Source of the DNA: Verrucomicrobiaceae bacterium
GTDB lineage: Bacteria; Verrucomicrobiota; Verrucomicrobiia; Verrucomicrobiales; Akkermansiaceae
Assembly (NCBI GenBank): GCA_027487435.1
Contig: JAIYDP010000141.1
Span: forward strand, 1 to 35,770
DNA: 35,770 bases
Direction of reading: 5' to 3'
Under the pieces are notes generated by a model. It worked only from the letters and a program-made list of their open reading frames with translations. It ran no database searches and was not told where the DNA came from. Both the position numbers and the translations under genes were made by a program. Below are positions 10,338 to 20,914 of this stretch, piece by piece; the first letter of the stretch is position 1; each line of letters opens with the position of its first letter.

Positions 10338-10373
10338 TTGTACAACGATACTCTACAACAAGTGCACTGGGAC

Positions 10374-11760
10374 TCATGTGCTCCACTCGCATCGAATGAT
10401 AGTACAATAGCCGTCTATAGAGGAAACGACAAGTATGGTGCCATCTGGAGACCTAGAACTTCAGAACCCACTGCTGACAACGGACCAGCATGCGTCGCTG
10501 TGAGGAGCAAGGTGAAGACCCTTTGCTACAGCCAGAGGGACGTCAAGGTCCTTCGTGTCATAGAGAAGCACACAGTCTGAGGCAATAACAGCAATAATCA
10601 ATGGATCAGCTTCGAAGTTAACAACAACAAAACAAAACAACTGCTTCCGGGTCGCCATCGAGCACAAATGCAGGGTGACTGGGTCACAAGGGCAGCGAAT
10701 GGGCTGCAACAATCAGATATTCCTTCAGAAGGATCTAACTGAATAATTTGGCTCCGCTTGAACAAGTAGCAACAGTTCACGTTGGCTCCATTGCTGGAAT
10801 AGACACCACCGGGAACGGCAAGCCACTGCCCGTCTGGAGAAAAAGATAGCCTTCGAAATTGAGTTGATGCGGAGTCATCCAAAAATATCTTTGACTGCAC
10901 CGTCAGCGGAACATTTTTCATCGATAAAACATCGTCCACTCGCGAAATTGACGCAACCTGTTGCAGAGTGGCAGCGTCAAGAAGGCGACAAGTCCTGTCG
11001 AGACTTGCAGTGGCGACAAACTGGCCCTGCCCAAGTCAGGCTGACGGGAATCGTCCCCAACGAGGGGGTCCCATGCAACTCCAACAACAAAATGCTCATG
11101 TCCGCGGAAATGATGCAGCGCCTTCCATTCTCCCTTCGCTTCATTGATTAGTGCATAAAATGCAGATGAAACGTAAACAAGCCCAAAGCGTGACAGTGTT
11201 GTCAACAGAGGCAGAGACAATGTGATTTGAGTCTGGCGACCAAACAAGATCAGAGATATCGCTGCAGTGGCTTCTACAAACGGGTAAGCCGGCTGCAGCG
11301 CTTTGGCGACACCTCAGGTTGGCATGAATGATGTACTTATCCTCCGCCTCGCCAGCCTTTTTCCATAAAACGATTAATGCATCTGCATGTAATTAGCTGA
11401 GATCAGAACAAGCGCCAATACCTACACCTGCGGAAGCTACAAGTGCCCCTAGATGTTGAGAAAACGGCACAGAATGGCGACAAATACCATTTGGACTAAA
11501 ACGGACACAATTGACAGGGCGTTCGTGCCCGCATAAATCAGCAATGAACTCAAATGGAAACTCATCTGCCCTTCTGTCAAGTAGCCGCCATATCTAAGGA
11601 GTCATTGCAAATCGGGGTGGAGCACTTTAACTCCCCCACAACCTTCCGGCTCGGCCCCGCCTGATGCAAGTAGGTCACCGTGCATGTCCAGAGCAAACAC
11701 TGGTGATTTTCCATGCCAATGCACCTGAGGGACAGACGCGGAGACTCTCAGCGCCATCAT
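10374..11760 (-). CDS. CHAF1B: Chromatin assembly factor 1, p60 subunit (CHAF1B/Cac2-like)
   Basis: WD40 histone chaperone subunit that deposits H3-H4 during DNA replication. Starts at 11760: MMALRVSASVPQVHWHGKSP matches the family's IxWHxKxPV start. Exons rebuilt in order: DMHGDLLASGGAEPEGCGGV, a 32-nt intron at 11594-11625, KIWRLLDRRADEFPFEFIA, LCGHERPVNCVRFSPNG, a 45-nt intron, DALIVLWKKAGEAEDKYI, a 39-nt intron, SHCSDISDLVWSPDSNH, SASVDNTVTLWA, a 40-nt intron, HHFRGHEHFVVGVAWDPL, a 35-nt intron, FVATASLDRTCRLLD, the p60 hallmark FRRLSFSPDGQWLAVPGG, IAVIASDCVLLYDTKD, and a 33-nt intron leading to WSPDGTILVVSSIDGYCT and the stop at 10374-10376. The stretch 10620-10740 was not fully resolved. 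There is no long C-terminal tail, as in shorter protist forms. Sits between NDOR1 and DUF1295 on the same strand, with gaps of 60 and 36 nt. Confidence 0.88.
11594..11625 (-). other. Ultra-short spliceosomal intron (32 nt) in CAF-1 p60
   Basis: Donor GTGCTC and acceptor CTTAG, with TGAC 8 nt before the AG as the likely branch site. Its removal restores VKIWRLL, the expected first WD blade. Confidence 0.75.
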
Positions 11761-11820
11761 ACTTTAAAAAATAAAGTGTCCGGAATTTTGAGTTCAATCC
11801 GATGTACAAGTCACACATTG

Positions 11821-14082
11821 TCAGCTCCAGGCCTCGACAACGTAATATCTTTTCTTATCTGCTCTTGAAAAGATCTCATTAGTTTCTTCTGAGGAGTGCG
11901 AAGATTCTACTGCCCGCTGGAGGCTCTCTCGAACCTCCCTTGGCATCTTTTCCGACGACCTGCTCAATGAGAAGGATTTCATGGACCAGCACCCGCATAC
12001 TGCAACGCACGCTCCAGCTGCTATCAAATTGCCCAAAAGCTTTGCGTTTTCGGCGATTCGATCCTGCACGTACACTTTGCTTGGTCCGTCGCGGGAAAAC
12101 GCCTTCAAAATTTGTGCAATCTCTCCGTCGCGAATGAGGCTCTAAGCTATTAAAGTGCAATCGAACAAAAAGCACCTCAAACTCTTGCTCAAAATAATCT
12201 TCGGTCGCTTGGTGCCTCGATCCGAACAAGACAACGTCGCGAGAGGAAGGAGGAGATCCTCCTGCCTTTCGAGCGATCGCCCGCCTAACTCCCCTCTCTG
12301 CTAGGAGGCCCATGATGGGTGCTATGCCCGTGCCTGGTCCGATAGCAATCAGAGGGATAGAAACGTCCACAAGATGTGGAAGGCAGAGGGACCCAACGCT
12401 TAAGCGAGCGACAACAGATTCTGGGGGATGAGATGAGTTGCAGTATTGAAGCACGAGGAGGCGCCAGCGTCGACAAGAATCCTGAACAGACGCCTTTCCT
12501 CGTCAAGCCCGACTTTGACTTGAAATCGACGACGGAAACGAGGATTTTGAGCATTCCCGGCAAGGCCTGCTGCCTTAGAGACTTAATAGCACGGAAACGT
12601 TGTGCGATGACGCTATTGAGAAGTATCGGGGTCTCAGTGGCGCCATCACATCAATCAAAACGTCCAAGGGGACACGTAGAGAAGGAAAGTCCCGCATGAC
12701 TTCATAATACGACCGCCCCTGCTTCTGACAGTAGTCGTAGAGGTCGTCCTTGGGGGTTAGAGCGGCCAACAGCGCACTACGCGGCCCTCTCGAGAGGCAA
12801 AATATTGCAGTCGCTCTCGATGGATCTCTTCTTGAGCGTAGGGAGCAACGCTTTCAAAAAATGACCTGTGGGGAGATGCGAGGAAGTCCCAGCAGCTCCT
12901 GGGTGAGGGGGCATCACTGAATGGGGAACTGTTGGGCGAGGTCGAGGAGGCGGCACGGCGAGCTTATCGGCAGCTCCTTACCCACGACTTCGACAACATC
13001 GTCTGCGTCAAAAGAGCTGCGTGTGAGAGGTCTCAACCCAAACGAGCAGGTCACCACAAGGACACAAAAGACCGAGCGAGAGCAACGTCATTAATGGGGC
13101 GAATGCCAACAGCGGCGCCTGTTTGGTAGGGAGGGGAAGAGAATGTGATGAGACGGACATCCCTTGCGTAACTCTCGGGAGTCATTCGAGTGTTGTGTTG
13201 GCAGCTGCAGCATAAGCAACGACTCAAACGAATAACATCATTTGGAACTCGATGGGAGCAAGCTTCAGGACCCTGCGGCACCATTGAGGTTCATTTGATG
13301 GGGACAAACACGTCAGGTGATGATGACATTGTCGTTGTTCGCTTCATCGTCAGGTCACTCTCAAAAGCTTTAACTTCCCGCCGCACGACAAAGTTGGGGC
13401 CTCTGCACCATGAGGGAGCATTTTCAACAATCACAACGGCTCGATCGTCTCGTCCTGCAGAAGGGGACATGCCAGCGTCAAAGCGTGGAAGAACTCGTCG
13501 AGGAAAGGGTCAAGAGCAGTATCGAACCCTCCTTTGTCCTGATCATCGCCCAGACCAATGCCAAGCAGTGGGACGGCCCCAAGGGACTTTAGGCGATTGA
13601 AAAGGCGCTTCGCGGCCGCATTGAACAACTGATAGCCACTATCACCAAGCCCAAACACGGCATATCTCAAGTTGGCGAGGGATGAGCTCTGCAGATTAGA
13701 AACGTCTGCTAGTCGAACAAACCGAGAGGCTGCGGCGCAATAGAAAGCTCCAAAAAGTCTGCGGGGTCAACAGTTCATTGGAGAATGCAAAAAACGGATG
13801 ACCTTCATGGAATCGGGAGGGTCTCCTTGCCCAGTAGTGGAGATAACGAAGAGAATCGTTGATTCGGATGGCAGAAGAGACTGAAAAGTCAGCGAAGGCA
13901 TGGACAGGCCGCGGACTCGATCGTATTCTTCAATAGACGACAAGGAGCTTCGAATGCGGAGGTGTTGGCACATCCTGGTGATGATGTGAGCTCAAAAGAT
14001 GCATGCCTGACCTGTGTATCCGCTTGGCTACGTCCTCCGCGCATCCAGTTTGAGTTGCAAAAATGATCGTAAGCTTGTTCAT
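11821..14082 (-). CDS. NDOR1: NADPH-dependent diflavin oxidoreductase (NDOR1/TAH18)
   Basis: Cytosolic FMN/FAD reductase that passes electrons from NADPH to Dre2/CIAPIN1 in cytosolic Fe-S protein assembly. The ATG at 14082 begins MNKLTIIFATQTGCAEDVAK, the flavodoxin phosphate loop. A 37-nt intron joins IHR to MCQHLRIRSSLSSIEEYDR. Then come LFVISTTGQGDPPDSM and YAVFGLGDSGYQLFNAAAKR, with GIGLGDDQDKGG, where GDDQ is typical of NDOR1. The FAD domain shows LRPRYFSIASS near 12600. The NADPH domain has PLIAIGPGTGIAPIMGLLAE (about 12330) and AFSRDGPSKVYVQDRIAEN. A 33-nt intron joins VAVCG to SSEKMPREVRESL. The C-terminus is RYYVVEAWS, close to the family's aromatic TW ending. Exons in 12780-13400 were not individually resolved. 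First gene of a three-gene minus-strand run. Confidence 0.87.
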
Positions 14083-14184
14083 GTACTTCTGACTTGTACT
14101 TTGGACCCTCTGGGAGTGAAATAAAAACCTACCGGAGGGAAGGATTACAACGATACGAATCGAGAGGAAGGACTACAGTGCAAA
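14083..14184. promoter_or_regulatory. Bidirectional region NDOR1 / RCC1 gene
   Basis: About 100 nt separate the two opposing start codons. The segment begins with TGTACTTCTGACT directly upstream of the NDOR1 ATG. The same 13-mer sits between RsmE and the TPR-glycosyltransferase at about 27520. Regulatory function is inferred. Confidence 0.35.
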
Positions 14185-16675
14185 ATGGGGCTCGGTGTGA
14201 TCAAGGTGCTTAACTCGGTAGGAAGTACCTCGTAAAATGCAGGGTTACGTTTTTCTCGCTGGCGTGAGCTTTCAGGACTCCGAAGCCTCAATGTCCACTG
14301 CAGTCGCATCCATGCGAAGGCTCGCTCGGACGAAAGACCGCGCGATTGTTGCTGCAAGTTGTTGTGGCGCCAATGCCCTCTATTTGACCTGTGCGCTCGC
14401 AGCTCAATCGTTTTCTCATGGCTCAGCAACCGGTAGAGTTTTCTATCACTCTCTTGTGGAAGAAGAATGTCGCCAAGATGGGAGCATGCCACTTCGCGAA
14501 GTTTCTCCTCTCCGGGGTCTCTCCGTGTCCAAAATCTCATGCGGCATGTCCCATTGTGTCGCCGCGACAGGTGCGGATGCCCTCTCATGGCTTACTGCGC
14601 AGCTCTCGGCGCCGTCTACAGCTGGGGGTCCGGAGACTCAGGCCGCTTGGGTCACGGCGACTTCAAGTCAGCACCCAATGTCAACCATTTTATGCCCAGA
14701 GCACAGCCGGCGCCGAAGCGGATCGAGTTCTTCGACGAGATCAAATGCGCTTCAATCAGCTGCGGCTTCGCGCACACCGTCGCTATTTCCGGTTTCTCTC
14801 CCGCCTTTCTGTCTTGACTTCCCAGCGTCGGGCTTTGTCTTTGCTTGGGGCTACGGGCAGTCCGGCCAGTCGCACTGCCCTTGCGTCCTCTGATAGCCCA
14901 GACTTGGCGATGGTGCATCGCAATCTCGTCCGTACCCTGGTGGCCAGGGATTGTGAGTGGCTGACGAGACTCAGTTCGAGCGCCTTTGGATGCGATTGCT
15001 GAGGCTGCGGCTGCGGGGGAGTACCACACGCTTGTGCTCGCGAGTGAGTGGACATCCATCGTCACGCTGATTCGCTTAAGGTGATGGCGCGTACTCCTGC
15101 GGGCTGAATGACTTTGGCCAACTCGGTCTTGGGGATGATTCGTCTCGCAGGACTCTTCAGAGAATGTCAACCCCCTCACCCCCCCTCCTGTTTTCTCATC
15201 ACATCCAGCCCTCTCCCTGTGAAGGCCATTCAGCTAGCAGCAGGATCCCACCACTCTCTGGCCCTCCTTATCACCGGTCAGGTTGTTGCGTGGGGCCGAA
15301 ACAGGGAGGGTCAGTGCGGGGTTGGCGATGGGGTCGATCGGCCCCATGCAGTCCCGGTCGGGTGGAGAGGATGCGCGTCAGTGCGTTTGCTCATTGAGAC
15401 TCAAGCCGGTAGGAAGTCCGTTGGGGCGGGGGGTCGACATAGCTTTGCAATTGAAGACGGTGCGGCTTGTCGGAGCAACACTTACCCCCCCTACGTTGCG
15501 CGTAGGCACGTTTGTCGCCTTCTCGTGGGGAAATAACTCGAATGGCCAACTCGCACTTCCCAACGGCGACAAGGGTTGCTCATTCCACCACCACCCCGTG
15601 ACGCTTTCGAGAGTCCAAACTTGAGCCCACCCCCCTGCCGCACACTGCTGCCCTTCAGATTGCAACCGCATGCGGCGGCGACGACTTTTCGATATTTCTT
15701 TCAGGTCTGTGACGTTCGGCCAAATATTGACCCGCGCAGCGTTCATGCCGGCCGAGGGTTCATTTGATTGAAGCCCTTCTAAACGACGTAGACCAGTCGC
15801 GTCGAGCTTGCGAGGAGGGGCTTATCTCCGCGGACGAGCGCTTGTTCGATGACGTTGCGCTCTATGTGGCCTCAGGCGCGCGTGCCGTGACGCCGTAGGA
15901 CTTTGGGCCGAGCCGCTACCACCCCCTGTCAGAGTGCAGGAAGTTTTTTGAAATGCACAAAGCCCCCAAGACCATCAACGCTGTGTACGTTGTGAGCCCA
16001 TCTCGCGACGCGCAGCTGCGCGAGGCCGTCAGCCGCGTCGTTGCGATGGGAGCTTCTGCGGCGACGGCGCGGGAGCGCCTTCGGTGCGTCCCGCTTCCGA
16101 CTCGTCTAACGCTGAAGCATCTTCGCGTTGTCCTGCTTTTACGGTGCCCCACCTCGAATGAAATTCTGACTCGCCGAAGAGTTCGGCGGCGACGTCGAGG
16201 GGGCGTCTCAGCGGGCGCAAGTCGCTGTGGCGGCGGCGAATGCGCAGGGGCGCTTTATTTCAAATTTGGTCCCATTAGGAGCTGTGGCAGTCGGCGGTTA
16301 ACTCTACGGTCTCTTCTGTTAATTTAATCCAAAAGACTGCCGCCACCGCTGCGCGCTGTTCAAACTCGTGTGCGACTCCGCAGGACTCTCATGCGCAATC
16401 GTGGCGCTGCGCCACCTGCCATCGCACATCTGCGACACTCTCAAACCCTCTTGGACGGCACAGCTCCCCCCATTAGTTCTCAAAACGCGCAGAAATGCGC
16501 GTCGGATGATCATCACGCCCCCCATCATTTCGTCGTCGTCGTGCCCATCGACGACAGACACATCCTCGTAGACGTCCACCATCGGCCAACACAGCTACTG
16601 GAAATGGAGGAGGGCTGCATCAAAGAGGCACGCCGGCGACTCAAAGGAAACTTACGCCGCAGAAGGTCCTGTTGA
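14185..16675 (+). CDS. RCC1-repeat protein with C-terminal EDR1-like domain
   Basis: Beta-propeller protein. RCC1 repeats are clear: VSKISCGMSHCVAAT joined to ALGAVYSWGSGDSGRLGHGD (about 14600), ISCGFAHTVAIS, FVFAWGYGQSGQ, AYSCGLNDFGQLGLGDDS (about 15090), IQLAAGSHHSLALLITGQVV, AWGRNREGQCGVGDG and FSWGNNSNGQLALPNG (about 15530). The frame then continues through short introns into HLIEALLNDVDQSRRACEEG, RLFDDVALYVASGARAVTP, a 47-nt intron, and KFFEMHKAPKTINAVYVVSP. Finally LGAVAVG is joined by a short intron (GTTAAC..AAAAG, about 16300-16336) to DCRHRCALFKLVCDSAGLSC and later FVVVVPIDDRHILVDV. This matches the EDR1/CTR1 domain pattern of a CRHRxxLFK motif and a terminal VVxxDxRxxLVD. Stop at 16673-16675. 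The start at 14185 is tentative (MGLGVIKVLNS then intron). Two adjacent genes rather than one fusion is the main alternative. Confidence 0.65.
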
Positions 16676-16739
16676 GGGACGCATAGAGGGCGGAGATGGA
16701 CTTGTCAGCGGCTTGTTTACAAAGGGAAGAAATCGACAT

Positions 16740-17183
16740 TTATTTGCGGTGGTAGAAGTAGTCCCAGTACCTCCTTGCGCGCTTCCAGTCGTCGAAGCTT
16801 GCTTGAGCGTTCGCAAGGAAGTAGGCGTCCTCAGCCTTCATGTAGTAGAACCGCGCAGTCTTGTTGAAGTCCGAAGCTTGGGCGTACAACGCGGCTGCCT
16901 TACGCTGTAAGAACATGCGGGAGTGACGCAGCAAGGGCTGCTGGTTATGTAAAAGCAAAGAAGCAAAGTTTCATGCAGGCGGCCAGCACTTCAAAGAAAC
17001 GATGGGACTTACATGCTAGGCGGTCAGTCGGCGATGGGGTGCGTCGGGGACCTTCTGCAGACAGAGTTAGAAGCTATCACGGGCAAAAATTCGAAGGAGT
17101 CAGGCTGAAAAGGGCACTCTTACTCCGTAAAGGACTTGCATCATAGCCAAATATAGAAATAAAAATAACGGAAAGGCGTTCAT
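16740..17183 (-). CDS. Small secreted or membrane protein, unknown function (tentative)
   Basis: The best-supported part is the last exon (16740-16940), reading RKAAALYAQASDFNKTARFY, YMKAEDAYFLANAQASFDDW and ending RRYWDYFYHRK. It is rich in aromatic and basic residues and looks protein-like. Upstream on the same strand, an exon from the ATG at 17183 reads MNAFPLFLFLYLAMMQVLYG, a signal-peptide-like hydrophobic start followed by GTAAGA. Joining the two directly is in frame but needs an intron at 16941-17123 (183 nt), long for this window. A middle exon (KVPDAPHRRLTA) would fit the size trend but hits a stop. Alternatively the gene starts at the ATG at 16916. I do not recognise the family. Confidence 0.35.
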
Positions 17184-17452
17184 TATCTTTTTGCACACGT
17201 TACAGCAGCGTTCTGAGCGGCAGAGAATGCGCACATTGTCCGAGTGGCGCACGTCCAGAAGGCGGCTGCACGGTGAGCTGCCGACGGTGTGGTGGCGGCG
17301 CTTCCAAACGCACTTCGGCATTCTCACGGCCGCGCAAGTTTTTGAAAGCCTTCGCAGACAGGAGCCCCCCTCCGTCGGACGTGACGCTTCAACAGCCTGC
17401 TTGCCGAAACATACTGAAGCTCGAGAAAACTTGACGGTTGGGGACGAGACCG
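17184..17452. other. Gap between two minus-strand genes, no feature recognised
   Basis: Open frames exist on both strands here (one of 100 codons on plus, one of 75 on minus) but neither shows a recognisable motif, and the stretch is GC-rich. I see no RNA gene or repeat. Confidence 0.3.
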
Positions 17453-17983
17453 CTACTCCAACACATGCCGCTGCAGAAACAAGGAGACTTTGACGGTGCA
17501 GAGGACGATCGAAATTACCAAGGCGACAGCAACAAAGGCCAAAAACGATTTCATTTTGATCTCGGAGCGCCTTCGGTCTGCTTCAAAAAAATCCTGCCGG
17601 TGTGATCCTAGTATCGGAGTCCATTCGCTTTCTGCAGAAGGATTTCCGGACGCATCGAAATTGAAATCTTAAGAGGCCATTAGCGAGAGGGTGCGTTCTC
17701 AAGTTACCAAAGCTTCTGGATGAGTGGTCGACGTCAGAGGCAGCCTCGGAAAACAGTAGAACGCTCCTCCTTAAGCTAGACAGCTCTTCACGCAGGTCGC
17801 GATAGCTTCGAAACTCTTGCGGCGGCGTGTTGATGGAAATAGGCGAATCATTCGGAAGGGTGCGCGACACGTCGCGTTCAGTTACAAAATCATCACCGCC
17901 AAGCCTTGCTAGCCTATTTGGAAGAGATCCAGACACGTTGAGACTGTCAGTCTTGGAAGGAGACGTCGGATTGGATCTAGACA
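17453..17983 (-). CDS. C-terminally anchored single-pass membrane protein, unknown function
   Basis: Begins MSRSNPTSPSKTDSLNVSGS (ATG 17983) and has a short helical segment REELSSLRRSVLLFSEAASD. One intron of about 40 nt (GTAACTTG..TCTTAAG) restores the frame into FNFDASGNPSAESEWTPILG and then DFFEADRRRSEIKMK. A single hydrophobic helix (SFLAFVAVALVISIVLCTV) and the tail KVSLFLQRHVLE follow, with stop at 17453-17455. The layout resembles a tail-anchored SNARE-like or tether protein, but no SNARE heptad is obvious. An upstream in-frame ATG at 18065 would extend it into the first exon of the opposing GTPase gene, so I prefer 17983. Family not recognised. Confidence 0.55.
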
Positions 17984-18032
17984 TAACTTGCTCCAAAATA
18001 CTAACAGGATTCTTTTTAGCCGAGGGGCGGAG

Positions 18033-19969
18033 ATGGTCAAGAGTGAGCCCTTTGTTTGGATGCATTGACTTCGTTCAGAAGCTCAAAGCAAGCGCTTGAC
18101 GCTTCGAAAGAAATACAAGATCCAGCGCAAAGTGAGAGAGCATCATCGAAAGATCAGAAAGGACGCTAAAGTCGGCGCTTCTAGTTGTGGCCGATGATTC
18201 CACTCTTACTTCATAGAATCAAAGAAAGATCCTGGGATTCCGTCGGGTTGGCCATTCAAGAATGAGCTTCTTCAGGAAATCGAAGCTCACAAGCAGAACC
18301 AAGCTCTGGAAAAAGAGAAAAAGCGGCAGGAGCGGAAGGAAGCTGCGAGTCTCCGATCAGATGCAGAAGCGCTGAGAAGGAAAGCAGAAATGGCGCAGCA
18401 GTCGTTTGGAGACGAGGTTCAGCATGACGAGTCTTCCAGTCACGGTTCTTCAATGCGTTCCCGTAACTGAACAACCCAGTCGGAGGCGTTGTCGATAACT
18501 CCCGCAAGTCTTTCATGAAAGAGCTCAGGAAAATTGTCGCAGCCTCAGATGTCGTACTCCAAGTCCTTGACGCGCGGGACCCCGAGGGCTTTCGATCAAA
18601 GGAGCTTGAGCGCCTCGTCATGTCCGACCCCAACAAGAAGCTTGTCCTCGTCCTCACCAAGATTGGTATGCTGTCCTTTCGCTCAGCTAATTCTGAGACC
18701 TCGTTCCAAAGGCCGTAGTTGCCCAGTGGTTGCAATACTATCGGAACTTCTACCCCACCGTAACGTTCAAATCGTCAACCCAGACGCAAAGACATCATCT
18801 TGGCGCTGGCTCTGACTCAGCCTCCCTCTCCATCGGCGGGGACGCTCTGCTTTCCCTCGTTAAGAACTTGCTCCGCACTGGCGGAGCGAAGACGTCCATT
18901 GTCATTGGCGTGGCCGGGTACCCCAACGTCGGCAAGAGCAGCTTGATCAACTCTTTGAAGCGAAACAAAGCCGTGGACATTGGGGCTACCCCGGGTGTGA
19001 CCAAAGTTGCTCAGGAGGTGTACCTCGACTCCAACATCAGGTTGCTTGACTGCCCTGGCATTGTCTTTTCGAAGGATGAGACTGACGTGGCTGTCATTTT
19101 GAGAAATTGCGTCAAGATCGAGAGGATCCCAGACGTTATCACCCCAGTCGCAGAGATCATCCGGAGGTCGACTCCAGAGAGGCTTATGCTTCAGTATCGC
19201 GTCCCCCAATTCGCGTTGCAATGACATTGACTGCCTCTCACTCAAACAGGAGTTGCGCAGATTTCCTCAGCAGTGTCGCTCGCATCTCGGGAAAATTGAA
19301 GAAAGTTTTGCGCGCAGAGGCACTTTCTGATGCGCAAGGGTGGAGTTCCTGACGTTGAGGCGGCTGCAAAGATGATTCTGAAGGACTGGAATACAGGAGT
19401 TATCGCGTACTACACAAAGCCTCCAACGCTGCCGAACGTGCACATTTCAGCTGAGGTTGTGAGCGCTTTCTCAAAGGAAATCGACGTCGATGCGCTGACC
19501 AAAGCTCAAGTGGAATCTTTGAAAGGGTTGCCGGAAGCTGAGGATGCGTTCGCGATAGTGTGTGTGCAGTTGCAACATGCTGATGCGGTAGGATAGCTTA
19601 CCTCCAGTAGCAGAAGAGGCCATGGAGGGAGACTGTGAAGAATCTTCGACCCCGTTCCCTCTCGAGGCGTCAGACAGCGAGGGCGAAATGGAAGTTGATC
19701 CAGAGGTTACTGAGGCCGAACCGAGGAGATCGACGAGGGTATGGAATGTTGATCTCTGATTAATGTTGCAGTTGTCGGTCAGGAAATCTTCTGTTGTGGA
19801 CCCAGAAAGTCTTCTGAACCCACAAGCCAACCAAAGGAAAAGAGCTGCGCTGAAAAAGGGACGAAAGAAAGGGCAGTCGCAGCTAGATGACATGGAAGTG
19901 GATGACAAAACTGTAGCACTGCCTGCAGCAAAAGCAAATGCATTTGCTGCCCTTCAGAGCGAGGACTGA
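18033..19969 (+). CDS. Nucleostemin-like circularly permuted GTPase (GNL3/GNL3L)
   Basis: Nucleolar GTPase for large-subunit ribosome biogenesis. A 36-nt intron (18043-18078) splits the start MVKK-AQSKRLTLRKKYKIQRK, followed by VREHHRKIRKDAK, the basic nucleolar domain. A coiled-coil linker follows (KQNQALEKEKKRQERKEAAS). The G domain is permuted: FMKELRKIVAASDVVLQVLD and ARDPEG (G5), then LVLVLTKI joined by a 32-nt intron to DLVPKAVVAQWLQYYR (G4, TKID instead of NKxD), GVAGYPNVGKSSLINSLKRN (G1, about 18910), GATPGVTK (G2) and LLDCPGIVF (G3). Then FLMRKGGVPDVEAAAKMILK and WNTGVIAYYTKPP, as in GNL3. An acidic stretch and a basic tail (ALKKGRKKGQSQLDD) end at 19967-19969. The spacer to the next plus-strand gene is 56 nt. 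Confidence 0.9.
18043..18078 (+). other. Ultra-short intron (36 nt) in the nucleostemin-like gene
   Basis: Donor GTGAGC, acceptor GTTCAG, with TTGAC about 10 nt before the AG. It places the ATG at 18033 in frame with the conserved SKRLTLRKKYKI N-terminus. Confidence 0.75.
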
Positions 19970-20025
19970 AAAAGTAAAGTATTTTTGACCACATAAATTA
20001 ACGATTAAAACGTGCTATTTTAGGG

Positions 20026-20877
20026 ATGAGTGACAGCGAGGACGAGACGAAACAGGCTCCGAATCCTGTCGTTCCTCCCGAAATGTTGGGAAATGCTCCA
20101 TCTGACGCTTGCTTTGGCGATGATGTGCTTGATGATGGCGATCTAAAGAAAAGAGACATGTTCTTTGAGACGCGACTGTCTGAAGCTGAATCTCGGCGGC
20201 AAAAGGGCAACGACATGATGAAGAATGGCGATTTGCAATCGGCTCTTAAGCTTTACAAACAGGGACTTTACTATGGAGAGTTCGATGAGGTCCAATTTAA
20301 CTTCGAGCTCATGGACAACCATAGGTTTGCGTGGTGCCTTTTTTATTGAATACCGTAGAGATCAAGTGCAGAGCGTGTGTATGCCATTGCGACTTAACCT
20401 TGCACTCTGCTATTTAAAACTCGATATGAACAATGAAGCTATTGAAGTTTGCAATTCGGTTCTCAAACACGACAAGACCAACATTAAGGCAATATTTAGA
20501 CGGGCACGAGCCCGATCACGCCGCTCTGAGTGGTCTGAGGCCATGTACAGCTGCTTGTGATGTTCTGAAAACCAAGGGACGACTTAGAAAAGGTTTTATT
20601 CATTGATCCAAATAATGCGGAGGCTCGTCGGGAGATAGGAGAGGTAAAAAAGCTGCAAAAAATGGAGTATGAGGAGCAGAAGAAGTTTTGGAGAGGAAAA
20701 TTGAAGACAGACGAGGGCAAGTCACAGACTTTCGACAGAATTGAAGAAGAGCCAACCCTCAAGTCACAGACGCAGGGGAAGGACAAGGCACAGCTTATGC
20801 AAGCTAGCAAGGCTTCATGGTGGGCTTTCTTTTTGACAGCCATTGTAACTTTCTTTCGCAAATTAAAATTCTGGTGA
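20026..20877 (+). CDS. Tail-anchored TPR co-chaperone-like protein (FKBP8-type, no PPIase domain)
   Basis: Acidic start MSDSEDETKQAPNPVVPPEM, then TPR helices: RRQKGNDMMKNGDLQSALKL with YKQGLYYGEFDEV; a 34-nt intron at 20325-20358; LRLNLALCYLKLDMNNEAIE; NSVLKHDKTNIKAIFRRARA; a 32-nt intron at 20545-20576; and DLEKVLFIDPNNAEARREIG. Removing both introns restores the canonical TPR spacing. After a charged helix (LQKMEYEEQKKFWRGKL) the protein ends with a hydrophobic anchor (ASWWAFFLTAIVTFFRKLKF, then W). The three-TPR plus tail-anchor layout is that of FKBP8/42 and related co-chaperones, but there is no FKBP domain before the repeats. Likely a Hsp90/Hsp70-binding protein on the ER or mitochondrial surface (inference). 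37 nt upstream of bL9. Confidence 0.8.
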
Positions 20878-20914
20878 CATCTCAAATTTTGCTAGAATTA
20901 TTCATTTGTTAACG

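Noticed and set aside
10374..10407. ATG at 10407 as start of the DUF1295 gene
   Set aside because: The sequence there encodes the end of CAF-1 p60 (SIDGYCTIIRCEWST) in another frame; the ATG at 10337 after that stop is preferred.
9358..14082. Operon or polycistronic unit for NDOR1, CAF-1 p60 and DUF1295
   Set aside because: Same strand and short gaps (60 and 36 nt), but the functions are unrelated and all genes here are equally crowded; compactness explains it better.
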